Positions 51,164 to 59,805 are shown, counted from the stretch's first letter. The stretch is 64,000 nt of DNA from Falsiroseomonas sp051859025 (GCF_051859025.1 NZ_JBHYGL010000037.1:274420-338419); one strand, 5' to 3'. Notes: generated by a model not told the origin, from the sequence alone. Made by a program: numbers and translations.

Positions 51164-52474
51164 TTACTCCGATGCGCTCGCCGACTTTGGCGCCGTTCCG
51201 CAGTGGAGTGCCCACGCGTCCATCATCGGGCGCCGCTCCTCGCACATGTCCTCGCGTGCGTAGGCTGCCCGTACCTTGTCCTTGTCCGCGTGGGCCAAAG
51301 CCAACTCAGAGAGTTGGTCCGGATACCCCGTCGCGAGCGACCATCCCTTGAGGGAGGCGCGGAAGCCGTGCGGCACGACTGGCCGGTTTTCACCGTCACG
51401 CCAGCGCGGGGCCTCACCCTCCCCCAACCCGTCGCACGCCATCCCGCGAACCAACATGGACAGCGCCATGTCAGACAGCGGGCGCTTGGATCGGGCACCC
51501 GGAAAGACGCAGTCGTCGGCGGTCTTCGCCAACGGCTTGACCTCTTCAAGCAACGCCAGCGCGGCAGCGGATAGCGGCGTGCGGTGCGGGCGCTTGGTTT
51601 TCATGTTTGCGGCAGGCGCAGTCCAAACCTTAGTTGCGGGGTCTATCTCGCCCCACTTCATGAAGCGCACGGCGCCCGTCCGACTTCCTGTCAGGATGGC
51701 GAAGCGGAGGGCCTTTGACGCCATGCCCTTGTGTTCAGAGAGCGCCACCATGAACGGCCCCATCTCCTGCCACGGCAAGGAGGGATGATGCTCAACCGGC
51801 CTGACCTTCTTCGGGCTGGGCAACGTCGCTGAGAGGTGTCCCTTCCAAAGCGCTGGGTTGGCGAGGTTCGCGTCACGCCAGCCTTGAACGCGAGCATCAT
51901 CAAGAACCGCCTCAATGCGCTGCCGGATACGGGAGCCCGTTTCCGGCGTCTTGCTCCAAATCGGCCTGAGAACCGCCAACACATCAGCCGTGTCGATGGT
52001 GGCGACGGCCTTGTGGCCTATGACGGGGAATGCGTGTTGTTCCAGCGTGGCCAGCCATTGCGCGCCATGTTTGGCGCTGCGCCAACCGGGGGCTTTCGCG
52101 GCAACCAACGCGCGGGCTGCGGCCTCGAACGTGTGAGCGGAAGCCTTCGCGGCGTCGCGCTTTGCCTTCTCTGCCTTGGCGTCCCGATCGTTGATAGGGT
52201 CTAGGCCCTCTGCGAGCTTCGCCCGCGCCCCTGCCGCCCGCTTGCGGGCCTCTGCAAGCGTCACGCCCGGCGCACTGTCCGAGAACGGCCCTAGGCCCAT
52301 CTCGCGGGATTTGCCGTGCAGCGTGTAGCGGAACAGCCAAGACTTCGTGTCGCCCTTGGCGCCAGGCGCGATCTGCAAATAGAGGCCATCACCGTCCGGG
52401 AACCTGACCGGGCGCTTACCCTTCGCGGGATCATGGCGAAGTTTCTTCACCAACAGAGCATTGAGCTTAGCCAT
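51164..52474 (-). CDS. P4-type tyrosine site-specific integrase
   Basis: This is a 436-aa tyrosine recombinase with an N-terminal DUF4102 arm-binding domain (DGDGLYLQIAP, SREMGLGPFSD) and a core-binding domain. The catalytic domain shows Arg in TGSRTGAVRFMKW and Lys in the KTKRPHRTPLS segment. Next come the His-x-x-Arg PHGFRASL, the second His in LAHADKDKVRAAYAR, and the nucleophile Tyr in AAY. All six positions are present, so it should be active. The start MAKLNALLV at 52474 is used. An in-frame ATG at 52489 would add five residues. It points away from the nearer end, and the attR repeat lies 160 bp behind its start. Confidence 0.94.
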   Translation of the reverse strand: MAKLNALLVKKLRHDPAKGKRPVRFPDGDGLYLQIAPGAKGDTKSWLFRYTLHGKSREMGLGPFSDSAPGVTLAEARKRAAGARAKLAEGLDPINDRDAKAEKAKRDAAKASAHTFEAAARALVAAKAPGWRSAKHGAQWLATLEQHAFPVIGHKAVATIDTADVLAVLRPIWSKTPETGSRIRQRIEAVLDDARVQGWRDANLANPALWKGHLSATLPSPKKVRPVEHHPSLPWQEMGPFMVALSEHKGMASKALRFAILTGSRTGAVRFMKWGEIDPATKVWTAPAANMKTKRPHRTPLSAAALALLEEVKPLAKTADDCVFPGARSKRPLSDMALSMLVRGMACDGLGEGEAPRWRDGENRPVVPHGFRASLKGWSLATGYPDQLSELALAHADKDKVRAAYAREDMCEERRPMMDAWALHCGTAPKSASASE

Positions 52475-52492
52475 AGCAGGACCTCCCATCCT

Positions 52493-52529
52493 CTACCCCC
52501 ATATATACCCCCATGGTCGATGGGGGTAG
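52493..52529. promoter_or_regulatory. Integrase promoter region with arm-site-like repeats
   Basis: CTACCCCCAT (52493-52502), TACCCCCAT (52506-52514) and the reverse copy ATGGGGGTAG (52520-52529) lie next to the integrase start. The middle and right copies form a 9-bp perfect palindrome around GGTCG. One more copy lies near attL (47117-47126). Confidence 0.68.
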
Positions 52530-52634
52530 GAGAAGATCGCACTAGACGGAGATGGACCGCGAACGCCTACTACCACACTGTTTTTCCTTCTATCTTATAC
52601 GACTCTGACATCCCCTGGCCCCTACTCTGGCAGA

Positions 52635-52648
52635 CACCCTGTCCGCCA
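52635..52648 (+). repeat. Right attachment site (attR)
   Basis: CACCCTGTCCGCCA, identical to the 3' end of tRNA-Ser at 47049-47062. The flanking bases differ, so 14 bp is the core of the repeat. Host sequence of normal GC follows. Confidence 0.88.
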
Positions 52649-52680
52649 GCATTCCCCACAGCTGAGATGCCCTCGACATC

Positions 52681-52695
52681 CGATCCGTCGGATCG
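52681..52695. promoter_or_regulatory. Palindrome just upstream of the histidine kinase gene
   Basis: CGATCCG and CGGATCG flank a single T, giving 7-bp arms, 12 bp before the start codon. It could be a response-regulator site or a leader hairpin. Confidence 0.5.
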
Positions 52696-52707
52696 TATCG
52701 GCAACGC

Positions 52708-54309
52708 ATGTTCTCCCGCCGGCTCCGCCTCGCCTTCCTGCTGATGGGCTCGCTGGCTGTCGCGCTCGGCGGCATGGCTTGGTGGGTCGCGGGAGAAGCC
52801 GAGCACCGCATCCTGCGTGGACGCCTCGCCGCCGATCTGCAGGCCGGGCTGCTTGAGCTGTCGGCGGAGAAGCTCCGTCTCCAGACCTGGTCGCTCGAGA
52901 CGCTGATGGGCGCGCGGCCCGATCCGGCGGTCGGCGAGAGCCTGCTGGGGTCGATGACCGATCGTATCGCGGCGTTGCGCGCCACCAGTGAGACGGCGGA
53001 ACAGATCGACCGGATCCGCGGCAAGGACCTGTCGCAGCACGCGCCCCGCCAGGCCGCCCTCAGCGCGCTGCAGGCCTCGATCCAGTCGCTGCGCGCGGAG
53101 GTCGGACGGCTGCCCGGCCAGCCGCCGCCGAGCGATCCTGTGGCGGCCTGGGCGCGGCTCGATGCGCTGTTCGAGGCAGCCGATGCCGCCGATCTCCGGC
53201 AGGTCCTGCGGGCCGGGATCCGTGCCGAGGCGGCCTCCGTCGCGCAGGAACGCGAGGCGGCGGATGCTTCCCTCCGGCGCGTGCGCCAGGTGGTCACGGC
53301 AGGCACCGCCACGCTGGTCGGCCTCGCCATCCTCCTCGCGCTGCTGTTCACCGTGGCGTTGCGGCGGCCGGTCGAGCGGCTCAGTACCGGGGCGGCCGCC
53401 CTGGCGCGCGGCGACCTGGGCCACCGGATCGATGGCATGGCCCGCGACGAGTTCGGCGAACTCGCCGCCTGCATGAACCAGATGGCGGCGGACCTCGCGC
53501 ACAGCCAGGCGGCGGAACGCGCGCTGCGGGAGGGGCTGGAGCACCAGGTCGCGGCCCGCACCCGGGACCTGACCCAGGCGCTCGACCAGGTGGCGCAGGC
53601 CGAGCCGCAGCGCCGCCAGCTGCTCGCCGATATCGGCCATGAACTGCGGACACCCGCCACCGTGATCCGGGGCGAGGCGGAGGTGGCGCTGCGGGCGCGG
53701 GCGATGGATGCCGACGGATACCGGGATGTGCTGGCGCGCATCCGCGGCACGGCCCTCGACCTTGGCGCCCTGATCGAGGACGTCCTCGTGTTGGCCAGCG
53801 CGGAAGCCGCCGCGCTGTCGGTCGATCTGGCGGAGGTTGCGGCCACGCCACAACTGCAGGCGGTGATCCAGGCAGGGCGGGTGATGGCGGGCGAACGTGG
53901 CGTGGTGTTGCACCACCTGCCCGCCGCCGGCACCGCCATCCTGCTGGCCGATGCCGGCCGGCTGCGGCAGGTGGCCGGCATCCTGCTGGACAATGCCGTG
54001 CGCTACTCCCATCCCGGTGGCGAGGTGGTGGTGAGCGAGACGATCGATACCGTGCGGGGGGAGTGGCTGCTGGAGGTCCTGGACCGCGGCATCGGTATCG
54101 CGCCGGAGGAGGTGCCGAGGCTTTTCGCCCGCGGCTACCGATCGGCTGCGGCGCGCGACCACCGCGCCGATGGTACCGGGCTCGGCCTGGCCATCGCCCG
54201 GGCCCTGACCGAACGCATGCGCGGCGATGTCACCCTCTCCGTCCGCGACGGCGGCGGCACCGTGGCGCGGCTGCGCCTTCCCCTGGTCCGGCATGAGGCA
54301 GCGGCATGA
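52708..54309 (+). CDS. Sensor histidine kinase
   Basis: This is a 533-aa inner-membrane kinase. TM1 is at about residues 8-28, followed by a helical periplasmic domain of about 160 residues and TM2 at about 192-215. A HAMP linker and a coiled segment lead to the phospho-acceptor DIGHELRTP with His311. The ATPase domain has the N box (LLDNAVRYSH), the G1 box DRGIGIAPEE and the G2 box GTGLGLAIARAL. It starts 60 bp after attR and its stop overlaps the response regulator's start by 4 bp (ATGA). The signal is unknown, and the neighbouring exported protein at 55068 is a candidate target. Confidence 0.9.
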   Translation: MFSRRLRLAFLLMGSLAVALGGMAWWVAGEAEHRILRGRLAADLQAGLLELSAEKLRLQTWSLETLMGARPDPAVGESLLGSMTDRIAALRATSETAEQIDRIRGKDLSQHAPRQAALSALQASIQSLRAEVGRLPGQPPPSDPVAAWARLDALFEAADAADLRQVLRAGIRAEAASVAQEREAADASLRRVRQVVTAGTATLVGLAILLALLFTVALRRPVERLSTGAAALARGDLGHRIDGMARDEFGELAACMNQMAADLAHSQAAERALREGLEHQVAARTRDLTQALDQVAQAEPQRRQLLADIGHELRTPATVIRGEAEVALRARAMDADGYRDVLARIRGTALDLGALIEDVLVLASAEAAALSVDLAEVAATPQLQAVIQAGRVMAGERGVVLHHLPAAGTAILLADAGRLRQVAGILLDNAVRYSHPGGEVVVSETIDTVRGEWLLEVLDRGIGIAPEEVPRLFARGYRSAAARDHRADGTGLGLAIARALTERMRGDVTLSVRDGGGTVARLRLPLVRHEAAA

Positions 54310-55022
54310 ATGTCCTGATCGTCGAGGATGACGCGCGCGTCGCCGGCTTCCTGGAACGCGGCCTGCGCGCCGAAGGCTACCGCATCCGCCTGGCTAGGAC
54401 CGGACCGGATGGGCTGGAGGCCGCGCGGGAGTTGGCGCGGGAGGGCGCCGGCACGGGCGAGCCGGCGATGATGATCCTCGACATGAACCTGCCGGGCCTG
54501 TCGGGGATGGAGGTGCTGGCAACGCTGCGGGCGGAGCGCAACGACCTGCCCATCCTCGTCCTCACGGCCAATGACGGCACGGCGGCGCGCGTCGCGGGCC
54601 TGCGCGGTGGGGCGGATGACTACCTCGCCAAGCCCTTCGCCTTCGAGGAATTGCTGGCGCGGATCGAGGCACTGGGCCGGCGCGGGCGGGAGACGAGGCC
54701 AACCCGGCCAGACTGCCTGCGCCTGGGTGACCTGGAGTTGGACCGGGCGCGCTGCGTCGCGCGCCGGGCGGGCGTGGAGATCAGGCTGACGGCGCGGGAA
54801 CTCGCGGTGCTCGACCTGTTGATCTCCGCGCCAGGCCGCGTGCTGAGCCGCGAACGCATCCTGGCCGCCGCCTGGGGCGCCAGCAGCGATCCCCTCACCA
54901 ACGTCGTCGATGTCTATATCCGGCGGCTGCGCGCCAAGATCGACGACCCCTTCCCGACGCCGATGATCGAGACGGTGCGCGGGCTCGGCTACCGGCTGGA
55001 TGCGGCGCCGCCCAAGGGCTGA
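54306..55022 (+). CDS. OmpR-family response regulator
   Basis: This is a 238-aa regulator with a receiver domain (phospho-acceptor Asp59 in MILDMNL, switch Thr87, Lys109 in LAKPF) and a C-terminal winged helix (about residues 140-235, ending VRGLGYRLDA). It is coupled to the kinase gene by ATGA overlap, so they are a matched two-component pair. The DNA target is unknown. The palindrome at 52681-52695 and the promoter of the convergent 55068 gene are candidates. Confidence 0.93.
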   Translation: MNVLIVEDDARVAGFLERGLRAEGYRIRLARTGPDGLEAARELAREGAGTGEPAMMILDMNLPGLSGMEVLATLRAERNDLPILVLTANDGTAARVAGLRGGADDYLAKPFAFEELLARIEALGRRGRETRPTRPDCLRLGDLELDRARCVARRAGVEIRLTARELAVLDLLISAPGRVLSRERILAAAWGASSDPLTNVVDVYIRRLRAKIDDPFPTPMIETVRGLGYRLDAAPPKG

Positions 55023-55030
55023 TGCGCAAA

Positions 55031-55056
55031 GCGGGTGCCGACGCCGTGGCACCCGC
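55031..55056. terminator. Terminator-like hairpin after the two-component pair
   Basis: GCGGGTGCC (55031-55039) pairs with GGCACCCGC (55048-55056) around an 8-base loop between convergent genes. There is no U tract. Confidence 0.6.
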
Positions 55057-55067
55057 CCGCCGCATCC

Positions 55068-55640
55068 TCAGCGCGTGTAGGGCAGCGAGGAATGGTGCAG
55101 GACGATCCGCACCACGCCGGCATCGTCGCGATGGAAGCCCCAGCTCTTGTCCACCGTCGTCACGCGGCCCTGCGTATCGATGATCCGGACATTGCCCTGC
55201 GTCATCGCCGTGCGGCCGACGATGAAGATGGCGGCGTTCGCTACCTCGACCCGCGCCCAGTTGTTGAAGGCGAAGCCGCTGTCATTCGGGAAGGCGGGGT
55301 TGCCGCCGGCGAAGTAGGCCAGCGCCCCTTCGCGCGTGACGCGGAAGGTCTGCGGCCCCTGGGTCAGCGTGGGCTTGAACAGCACCGGGCCGGTGGCGTA
55401 GCCATAGGCACCGTCCAGGACCTGGGCCGCGACCGCGCGGCCACGCTCCGGCCCGCCTTCACGATGCGCCGTCGCGATGCTCACCAGGCCCTCGCCCCAG
55501 GCGCGCTGGGCGGCAACGACCTCCTCCAGCGTGATGTTGTCGTTGCGCAGCGGCGTCTGCGCCGCGGCATCGAAGCCGACCGTGGACAGGCCGAGGGCAA
55601 GGCCGAAGCCGAAGGTAACGCGGCGGGCGATACGGGACAT
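55068..55640 (-). CDS. Exported protein, probable NTF2-like (SnoaL/CaMKII-association type) fold
   Basis: This is a 190-aa protein with a signal peptide (MSRIARRVTFGFGLALGLSTVGFDAAAQ, cleavage near 28). The mature domain, beginning ITLEEVVAAQRAWGEGLVSIA, contains GYATGPVLFKPTLTQGPQTFR, FNNWARVEVANAAIFIVGRTAM and ends VRIVLHHSSLPY. This helix-then-curved-sheet pattern is that of exported NTF2-like proteins related to the calcium/calmodulin kinase II association domain. This is a pattern judgment. The reaction, if any, is unknown. The gene is convergent with the two-component pair. Confidence 0.68.
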   Translation of the reverse strand: MSRIARRVTFGFGLALGLSTVGFDAAAQTPLRNDNITLEEVVAAQRAWGEGLVSIATAHREGGPERGRAVAAQVLDGAYGYATGPVLFKPTLTQGPQTFRVTREGALAYFAGGNPAFPNDSGFAFNNWARVEVANAAIFIVGRTAMTQGNVRIIDTQGRVTTVDKSWGFHRDDAGVVRIVLHHSSLPYTR

Positions 55641-55810
55641 GCTGACATCTCCATCTTCCAGGCGCTGGCACTGCGCCCCTGACCGGAAGATGGACCCCCG
55701 GGATGGCAGCCGGCTGTCGGGGGCATGAACGCGAAGCGCGCGGCAGATGAACGCAGGATGAACGGGGCGGGCGCCGGCCGGCTGTTGCGTGACCTTCACC
55801 AGGGGGCGTT

Positions 55811-58800
55811 TCAGCGCGAAGGCGGCATGGCGATCCCGCCTGCGATCTCCGCCCAGCGGGCGCGGGTGCGTTCGACGTTGCGGGCCTTCACGGGGCCGAA
55901 GCCCTTGATGCCGGCAGCCGCCTCCGCCCAGTCGCAGATCGCGGCATGGGTGGCGGGGGAAAGCTGTCGCAGGAAGCCCTCGATCGCGTCGCGGTATTCG
56001 TCGACGAGCGCCCGCTCCATCCGCCGCTCCTCCGTATGGCCGAAGGGGTCGAGCGGCGTGAAGCGCAGCCGCTTGCCATGCCGCAGCAGTCCCATCGCGC
56101 GCAGCATCCAGGGCCCGAAGGCGCGCTTCGCCGGCATGCCCGTGTTGGGGTCCTGCTTCGATATCGCGGGCGGGGAGAGGTGCAGCTCGATCCGCTGCGT
56201 GCCAGTGAATTGCTTGGCCAGCTGCGCCTGCCATTCCGGCAGGCTGTGCAGCCGCGCGACCTCATACTCATCCTTGAAGGCCATCAGGCGATAAAGCTGG
56301 CTGGCGACGGCGCGGGACAGCCTGTCCTCCCCGGGCATCGCGGCCTGTTCGGCGCGGCGAACCGCTGCGACGAAATCGGCGTAGCGGCCGGCGTAGCGCG
56401 CATCCTGGTAGTCCGTCAGGTCGGCCGCGCGGCGGGCGACCAGCGCCTCCAGCGCCTCCGGTCCACGCGGGGTCGCGTCCCGCCCTTCCATCGCGGCCTG
56501 GCGGCCGAGTGCGAAGGCCGCGAGGTTGCGTTCCACCTGGGCGCCGTTCAGGCGGATGGCCTGTTCGATCGCGGCCGCGGAGACCGGCACCAGGCCGCGT
56601 TGGAACGCCATGCCGAGCAGCCAGATGTTGAGGTAGATCGCGTCGCCGAAGGTGCCGCTCACCTCCGTCGCGGCGTTCACCGCATGCAGTTCGCGCGTCA
56701 CGGCGGCGAGGCTCGCCATCATCCCCGCATCGTCGTAGCGGGTGCTCGTGTCGCGCACGAATTGCGCGGTGGGGGCGAGGTCCGCATTGACGATCGCCAC
56801 GGTGCGGGTGGCGCCCAGCAGCGGACGCGCATTGCGCCCATGCGCCACCACCATATCGGAGGCGATCAGCAGATCCGCCTGGCCCGCCCCGATGCGCGGC
56901 GCCGGGATGGTGCTTTCATCCGTGCCCGGCTGGCCGATGCGCAGCTGCACATAGACGCCGCCACCCTTCTGCGCGAAGCCGAGCGTATCGACGCTGCGGC
57001 TCGGCCGCCCATCCATATGCGCGGCCATGGCCAGGATCGCGCCGAGCGCCGTGACCCCCTGCCCGCCGACGCCGGCCACCATCACGTTCCAGGCGCGCCC
57101 ATCGACGGGCTGTGGCAGCACGGGGTCCGGCAGCGCGCCGTCGGGCCGCGCGGGCGATGCCGGCCGCGTCGGTTCGGCGCCCAGCAGCGTGATGAAGGAC
57201 GGGCAGAACCCCTGCACGCAGGACAGGTCCTGGTTGCAGGCGGATTGCTCGATCTTCCGCTTGCGGCCCCATTGCGTCTCCAGCGGTTCCACCGCGATGC
57301 AGTTGGAGACGCGGGAGCATTCGCCGCAATCCTCGCAGACCCGCGGGTTGATCACGGCGCGACGTTCCGCCACGGCGGCGGTGCCGCGCTTGCGCTTGCG
57401 GCGGCGTTCGGTGGCGCATTCCTGGTCGTAGATGAGGGCGCTGATGCCCTTCACCTCCCGCAATTCGCGCTGCACGGCATCCAGCGCGCTGCGGTGGTGA
57501 TAGGTGATGCCGGTGGGCATCTCCGGATCGGCCCTGTGGCGATCGGGATCATCGGCGACGAGCGCGATGCGCTGAACGCCCTCCGCCCGCAGCTGGGCCG
57601 CGATGCGCGGCACGCCAGGCGCCCCTTCCACCGCCTGGCCGCCCGTCATCGCCACGGCGGAATTCACGAGTACCTTGTAGGTGATATTGGCGTTCGCCGC
57701 GGCGGCGGCGCGGACCGCGAGGCTGCCGGAATGGGCGAAGGTGCCGTCGCCGATGTTGGCGAAGACATGCGCCTCATCCGTGAAGGGCGCGATGCCGAGC
57801 CAGGTGACGCCCTCACCGCCCATATGCGTGAAGGGCTGGCTGTTGCGCTCCGGCATCTTGGTGGTGAGCCAGTGGCAGCCGATGCCCGCCATGGCGCGGG
57901 AGCCTTCGGGCAGGCGGGTGGAGGTGTTGTGTGGGCAGCCCGGGCAGAAGGTGGGCTCGCGCACCACCAGCGGCTCCGCCGCCGCGCGGGCCAGCGCATC
58001 CAGTTCGGCGATCCGGGCGGCCAGTGCTTCCGTGCGCAGCGCCTCCGGCAGGCGGGCGGCCAGGGCGCGCAGGATCGCGGCGGTGTCGAGTTCCGCCAGT
58101 TCGGACAGCAGTGGCGCGCCGCGCTCATCCTGCTTGCCGACGACGCGCGGGCGACGGTCCATGCCGTAGAAGGCGTTCTTGAGCTGCGGCTCCAGGAAGG
58201 CGCGGCGGTCCTCCACCACCAGCACCTCCTCCAGCCCCTCCGCGAAGGCGCGGGCGCCTTCGGCATCCAGCGGCCAGGCAAGGCCCACCTTCCAGATGCG
58301 CAGCCCGCCCCGCCGCGCGACATCGGGCGTGATGCCCGCATCGACCAGGGCCTGGCGCAGCGCGGCGAAGGCCTTGCCGCGGACGACGATGCCGAAGCGC
58401 GCCGCAGGCGGATCGATCACCAGGCGGTCGAAGCCGTTGGCGCGGGCGAAGGCGATGGCGGCCGGCAGCTTGAACCGGCGCAGCCGGCTTTCCTGTTCGA
58501 GCGCGGAGGGATCGGGGATGCGGATGTGGAGCCCACCCGGCGGGATCTCCACCCCGTTCGGCGCATGGGTCACATAGGCGCCGGGATCGACGCGCAGCGT
58601 CGCGGAGGCGTCCATCGTCTCCGCGATACATTTCATCCCGGCCCAGGTGCCGGCGAAGCGCGACAGCGCGATGCCCTTCACGCCGAATTCCAGCACCTCC
58701 GCCACCTCGGCGGGGTCGAGCAGCGGGATCTCGAGGTCCTGGAAGGTGATCTCGCAGCCTGAGGTCACGGTGGAGGATTTGGCGGAGGGATCGTCCCCCG

Positions 58801-59239
58801 ACAGCGCCAGCACGCCGCCCCTGGGCGAGGTGCCGGCGGAATTGGCGTGGCGCAGCGCATCGCCGCTGCGGTCCAGCCCCGGGCCCTTGCCGTACCAGAT
58901 GCCGAAGACGCCTTCATGCCGCGCGCCGGCGGAAAGCGGGACCTGCTGCGTGCCCCAGACCGCGGTGGCCGCCAGATCCTCGTTCAGCCCGGGGTTGAAG
59001 ACGATGTCGGCTGCGGCCAGGCGCGCGGCCTGCTTCTCCAGCTCCTTGTCGTAGCCGCCGATGGGCGAGCCGCGATAGCCGCTGATGTAGCCCGCGGTGT
59101 TCCAGCCGAGCGCGCGGTCGAGTTCCCGCCGCAGCAAGGGCAGGCGGACCAGGGCCTGGATGCCGGTGAGGACCACCGGCTCCCCGGCCAGGTCCCATTT
59201 GTCATCGAGGCTCGCTTCGGGGCGGTTGAGGCTGCCCAT
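55811..59239 (-). CDS. Indolepyruvate:ferredoxin oxidoreductase, fused alpha-beta form
   Basis: This is an 1142-aa single-chain 2-oxoacid:ferredoxin oxidoreductase. The N-terminal pyrimidine domain begins VVLTGIQALVRLPLLRRELD, and the ThDP domain has GIGCHWLTTKMPE and GDGTFAHSGSLAVRAA. A cysteine-rich cluster follows (VCEDCGECSRVSNC and CNQDLSCVQGFCPSF). The gamma domain (MVAGVGGQGVTALGAILAMAAH) is at about residue 735, and the C-terminal domain is full length. It converts arylpyruvates from aromatic amino acids to aryl-CoA plus reduced ferredoxin in the cytoplasm. The divergent Lrp regulator at 59350 probably controls it. Confidence 0.93.
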   Translation of the reverse strand: MGSLNRPEASLDDKWDLAGEPVVLTGIQALVRLPLLRRELDRALGWNTAGYISGYRGSPIGGYDKELEKQAARLAAADIVFNPGLNEDLAATAVWGTQQVPLSAGARHEGVFGIWYGKGPGLDRSGDALRHANSAGTSPRGGVLALSGDDPSAKSSTVTSGCEITFQDLEIPLLDPAEVAEVLEFGVKGIALSRFAGTWAGMKCIAETMDASATLRVDPGAYVTHAPNGVEIPPGGLHIRIPDPSALEQESRLRRFKLPAAIAFARANGFDRLVIDPPAARFGIVVRGKAFAALRQALVDAGITPDVARRGGLRIWKVGLAWPLDAEGARAFAEGLEEVLVVEDRRAFLEPQLKNAFYGMDRRPRVVGKQDERGAPLLSELAELDTAAILRALAARLPEALRTEALAARIAELDALARAAAEPLVVREPTFCPGCPHNTSTRLPEGSRAMAGIGCHWLTTKMPERNSQPFTHMGGEGVTWLGIAPFTDEAHVFANIGDGTFAHSGSLAVRAAAAANANITYKVLVNSAVAMTGGQAVEGAPGVPRIAAQLRAEGVQRIALVADDPDRHRADPEMPTGITYHHRSALDAVQRELREVKGISALIYDQECATERRRKRKRGTAAVAERRAVINPRVCEDCGECSRVSNCIAVEPLETQWGRKRKIEQSACNQDLSCVQGFCPSFITLLGAEPTRPASPARPDGALPDPVLPQPVDGRAWNVMVAGVGGQGVTALGAILAMAAHMDGRPSRSVDTLGFAQKGGGVYVQLRIGQPGTDESTIPAPRIGAGQADLLIASDMVVAHGRNARPLLGATRTVAIVNADLAPTAQFVRDTSTRYDDAGMMASLAAVTRELHAVNAATEVSGTFGDAIYLNIWLLGMAFQRGLVPVSAAAIEQAIRLNGAQVERNLAAFALGRQAAMEGRDATPRGPEALEALVARRAADLTDYQDARYAGRYADFVAAVRRAEQAAMPGEDRLSRAVASQLYRLMAFKDEYEVARLHSLPEWQAQLAKQFTGTQRIELHLSPPAISKQDPNTGMPAKRAFGPWMLRAMGLLRHGKRLRFTPLDPFGHTEERRMERALVDEYRDAIEGFLRQLSPATHAAICDWAEAAAGIKGFGPVKARNVERTRARWAEIAGGIAMPPSR

Positions 59240-59271
59240 GCGACGTCTCCCCTATCTTGTCCCGGACCATA

Positions 59272-59306
59272 GGGAGGATGCCCTGGCGGCACCAGGGAGT
59301 CCTCCC
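59272..59306. promoter_or_regulatory. Hairpin/operator in the divergent promoter of IOR and Lrp
   Basis: GGGAGGA pairs with TCCTCCC, and CCCTGG pairs with CCAGGG inside, around a CGGCA loop. It sits midway between the two starts (59239 and 59350), so it is a candidate Lrp binding site or leader structure. Confidence 0.5.
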
Positions 59307-59349
59307 GTAGTCTGTTGTGCAGCGCCGAAAGAACGGGAGGATCTGCTGC

Positions 59350-59805
59350 ATGGACCTCATCGACAGGAAGATCCTTCGGGCCCTCGCCCGGCGGGGCCGG
59401 CTGACCAATGCGGAGCTGGCGGAGGAGGTGGGGCTGTCGCCCTCCCCTTGCTGGACTCGGGTGAAGCGGCTGGAACAGTCGGGCGTGATCCGCGGCTATG
59501 CGGCGCTGCTGGACCAGGCGGCGCTTGGCCTGCCGGACACGGTGTTCATCGAGGTGATGATGGAGCGCCATGACGAGGAAAGCCTGCGGCGCTTCGAGGC
59601 GGCGGTGAACGCCATCCCGGAAGTGCTGGAATGCCACCTGATCACGGGCGAATACGACTACATGATCAAGGTCGCCGTCAGCGGAACCCAGGGCTACGAG
59701 ACGCTGCTGCGGGAGCGGCTGTACCGCCTGGCCGGCATCCGGCACACGCGGACCAGCTTCGCCCTGAAATGCCTGAAGCAGGAGATGGCGCCGATACCTG
59801 GGTGA
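59350..59805 (+). CDS. Lrp/AsnC family regulator
   Basis: This is a 151-aa regulator with an N-terminal winged helix (IDRKILRALARRGRLTNAELAEEVGLSPSPCWTRVKRLE). The RAM/AsnC ligand domain follows with the typical VLECHLITGEYDYMIKVAV turn. The start MDLIDRK at 59350 is chosen, removing an 11-residue Arg- and Cys-containing extension. It is divergent from the indolepyruvate oxidoreductase gene, a common arrangement for Lrp control of amino-acid breakdown, and the ligand may be an aromatic amino acid. Confidence 0.9.
   Translation: MDLIDRKILRALARRGRLTNAELAEEVGLSPSPCWTRVKRLEQSGVIRGYAALLDQAALGLPDTVFIEVMMERHDEESLRRFEAAVNAIPEVLECHLITGEYDYMIKVAVSGTQGYETLLRERLYRLAGIRHTRTSFALKCLKQEMAPIPG

Larger units (their letters stand above)
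47049..52648. mobile_element. Small integrative element in tRNA-Ser, about 5.6 kb
   Basis: The ends are marked by the perfect 14-bp repeat at 47049-47062 and 52635-52648, and the tRNA gene is restored at the left junction. Base composition inside differs from the host: the cargo genes are AT-rich while flanks are about 70% GC. Contents from left to right: a 636-bp unannotated stretch, a GIY-YIG/coiled-coil gene, a doubtful 46-codon frame, a lipoprotein gene, a repeat-bearing intergenic region, a DUF3631 ATPase, an AlpA-like regulator and a P4-type integrase. No transposase, capsid, packaging or conjugation gene is present. The int-AlpA-ATPase core recalls phage satellites and small genomic islands, but the packaging module that would support a satellite is missing. 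Confidence 0.88.

Noticed and set aside
47063..52648. Prophage
   Set aside because: No capsid, portal, terminase or lysis gene is present in the 5.6 kb.
55946..58762. Plus-strand frame of about 938 codons opposite the indolepyruvate oxidoreductase
   Set aside because: Low-complexity composition and no motifs. The minus-strand enzyme has every expected domain.
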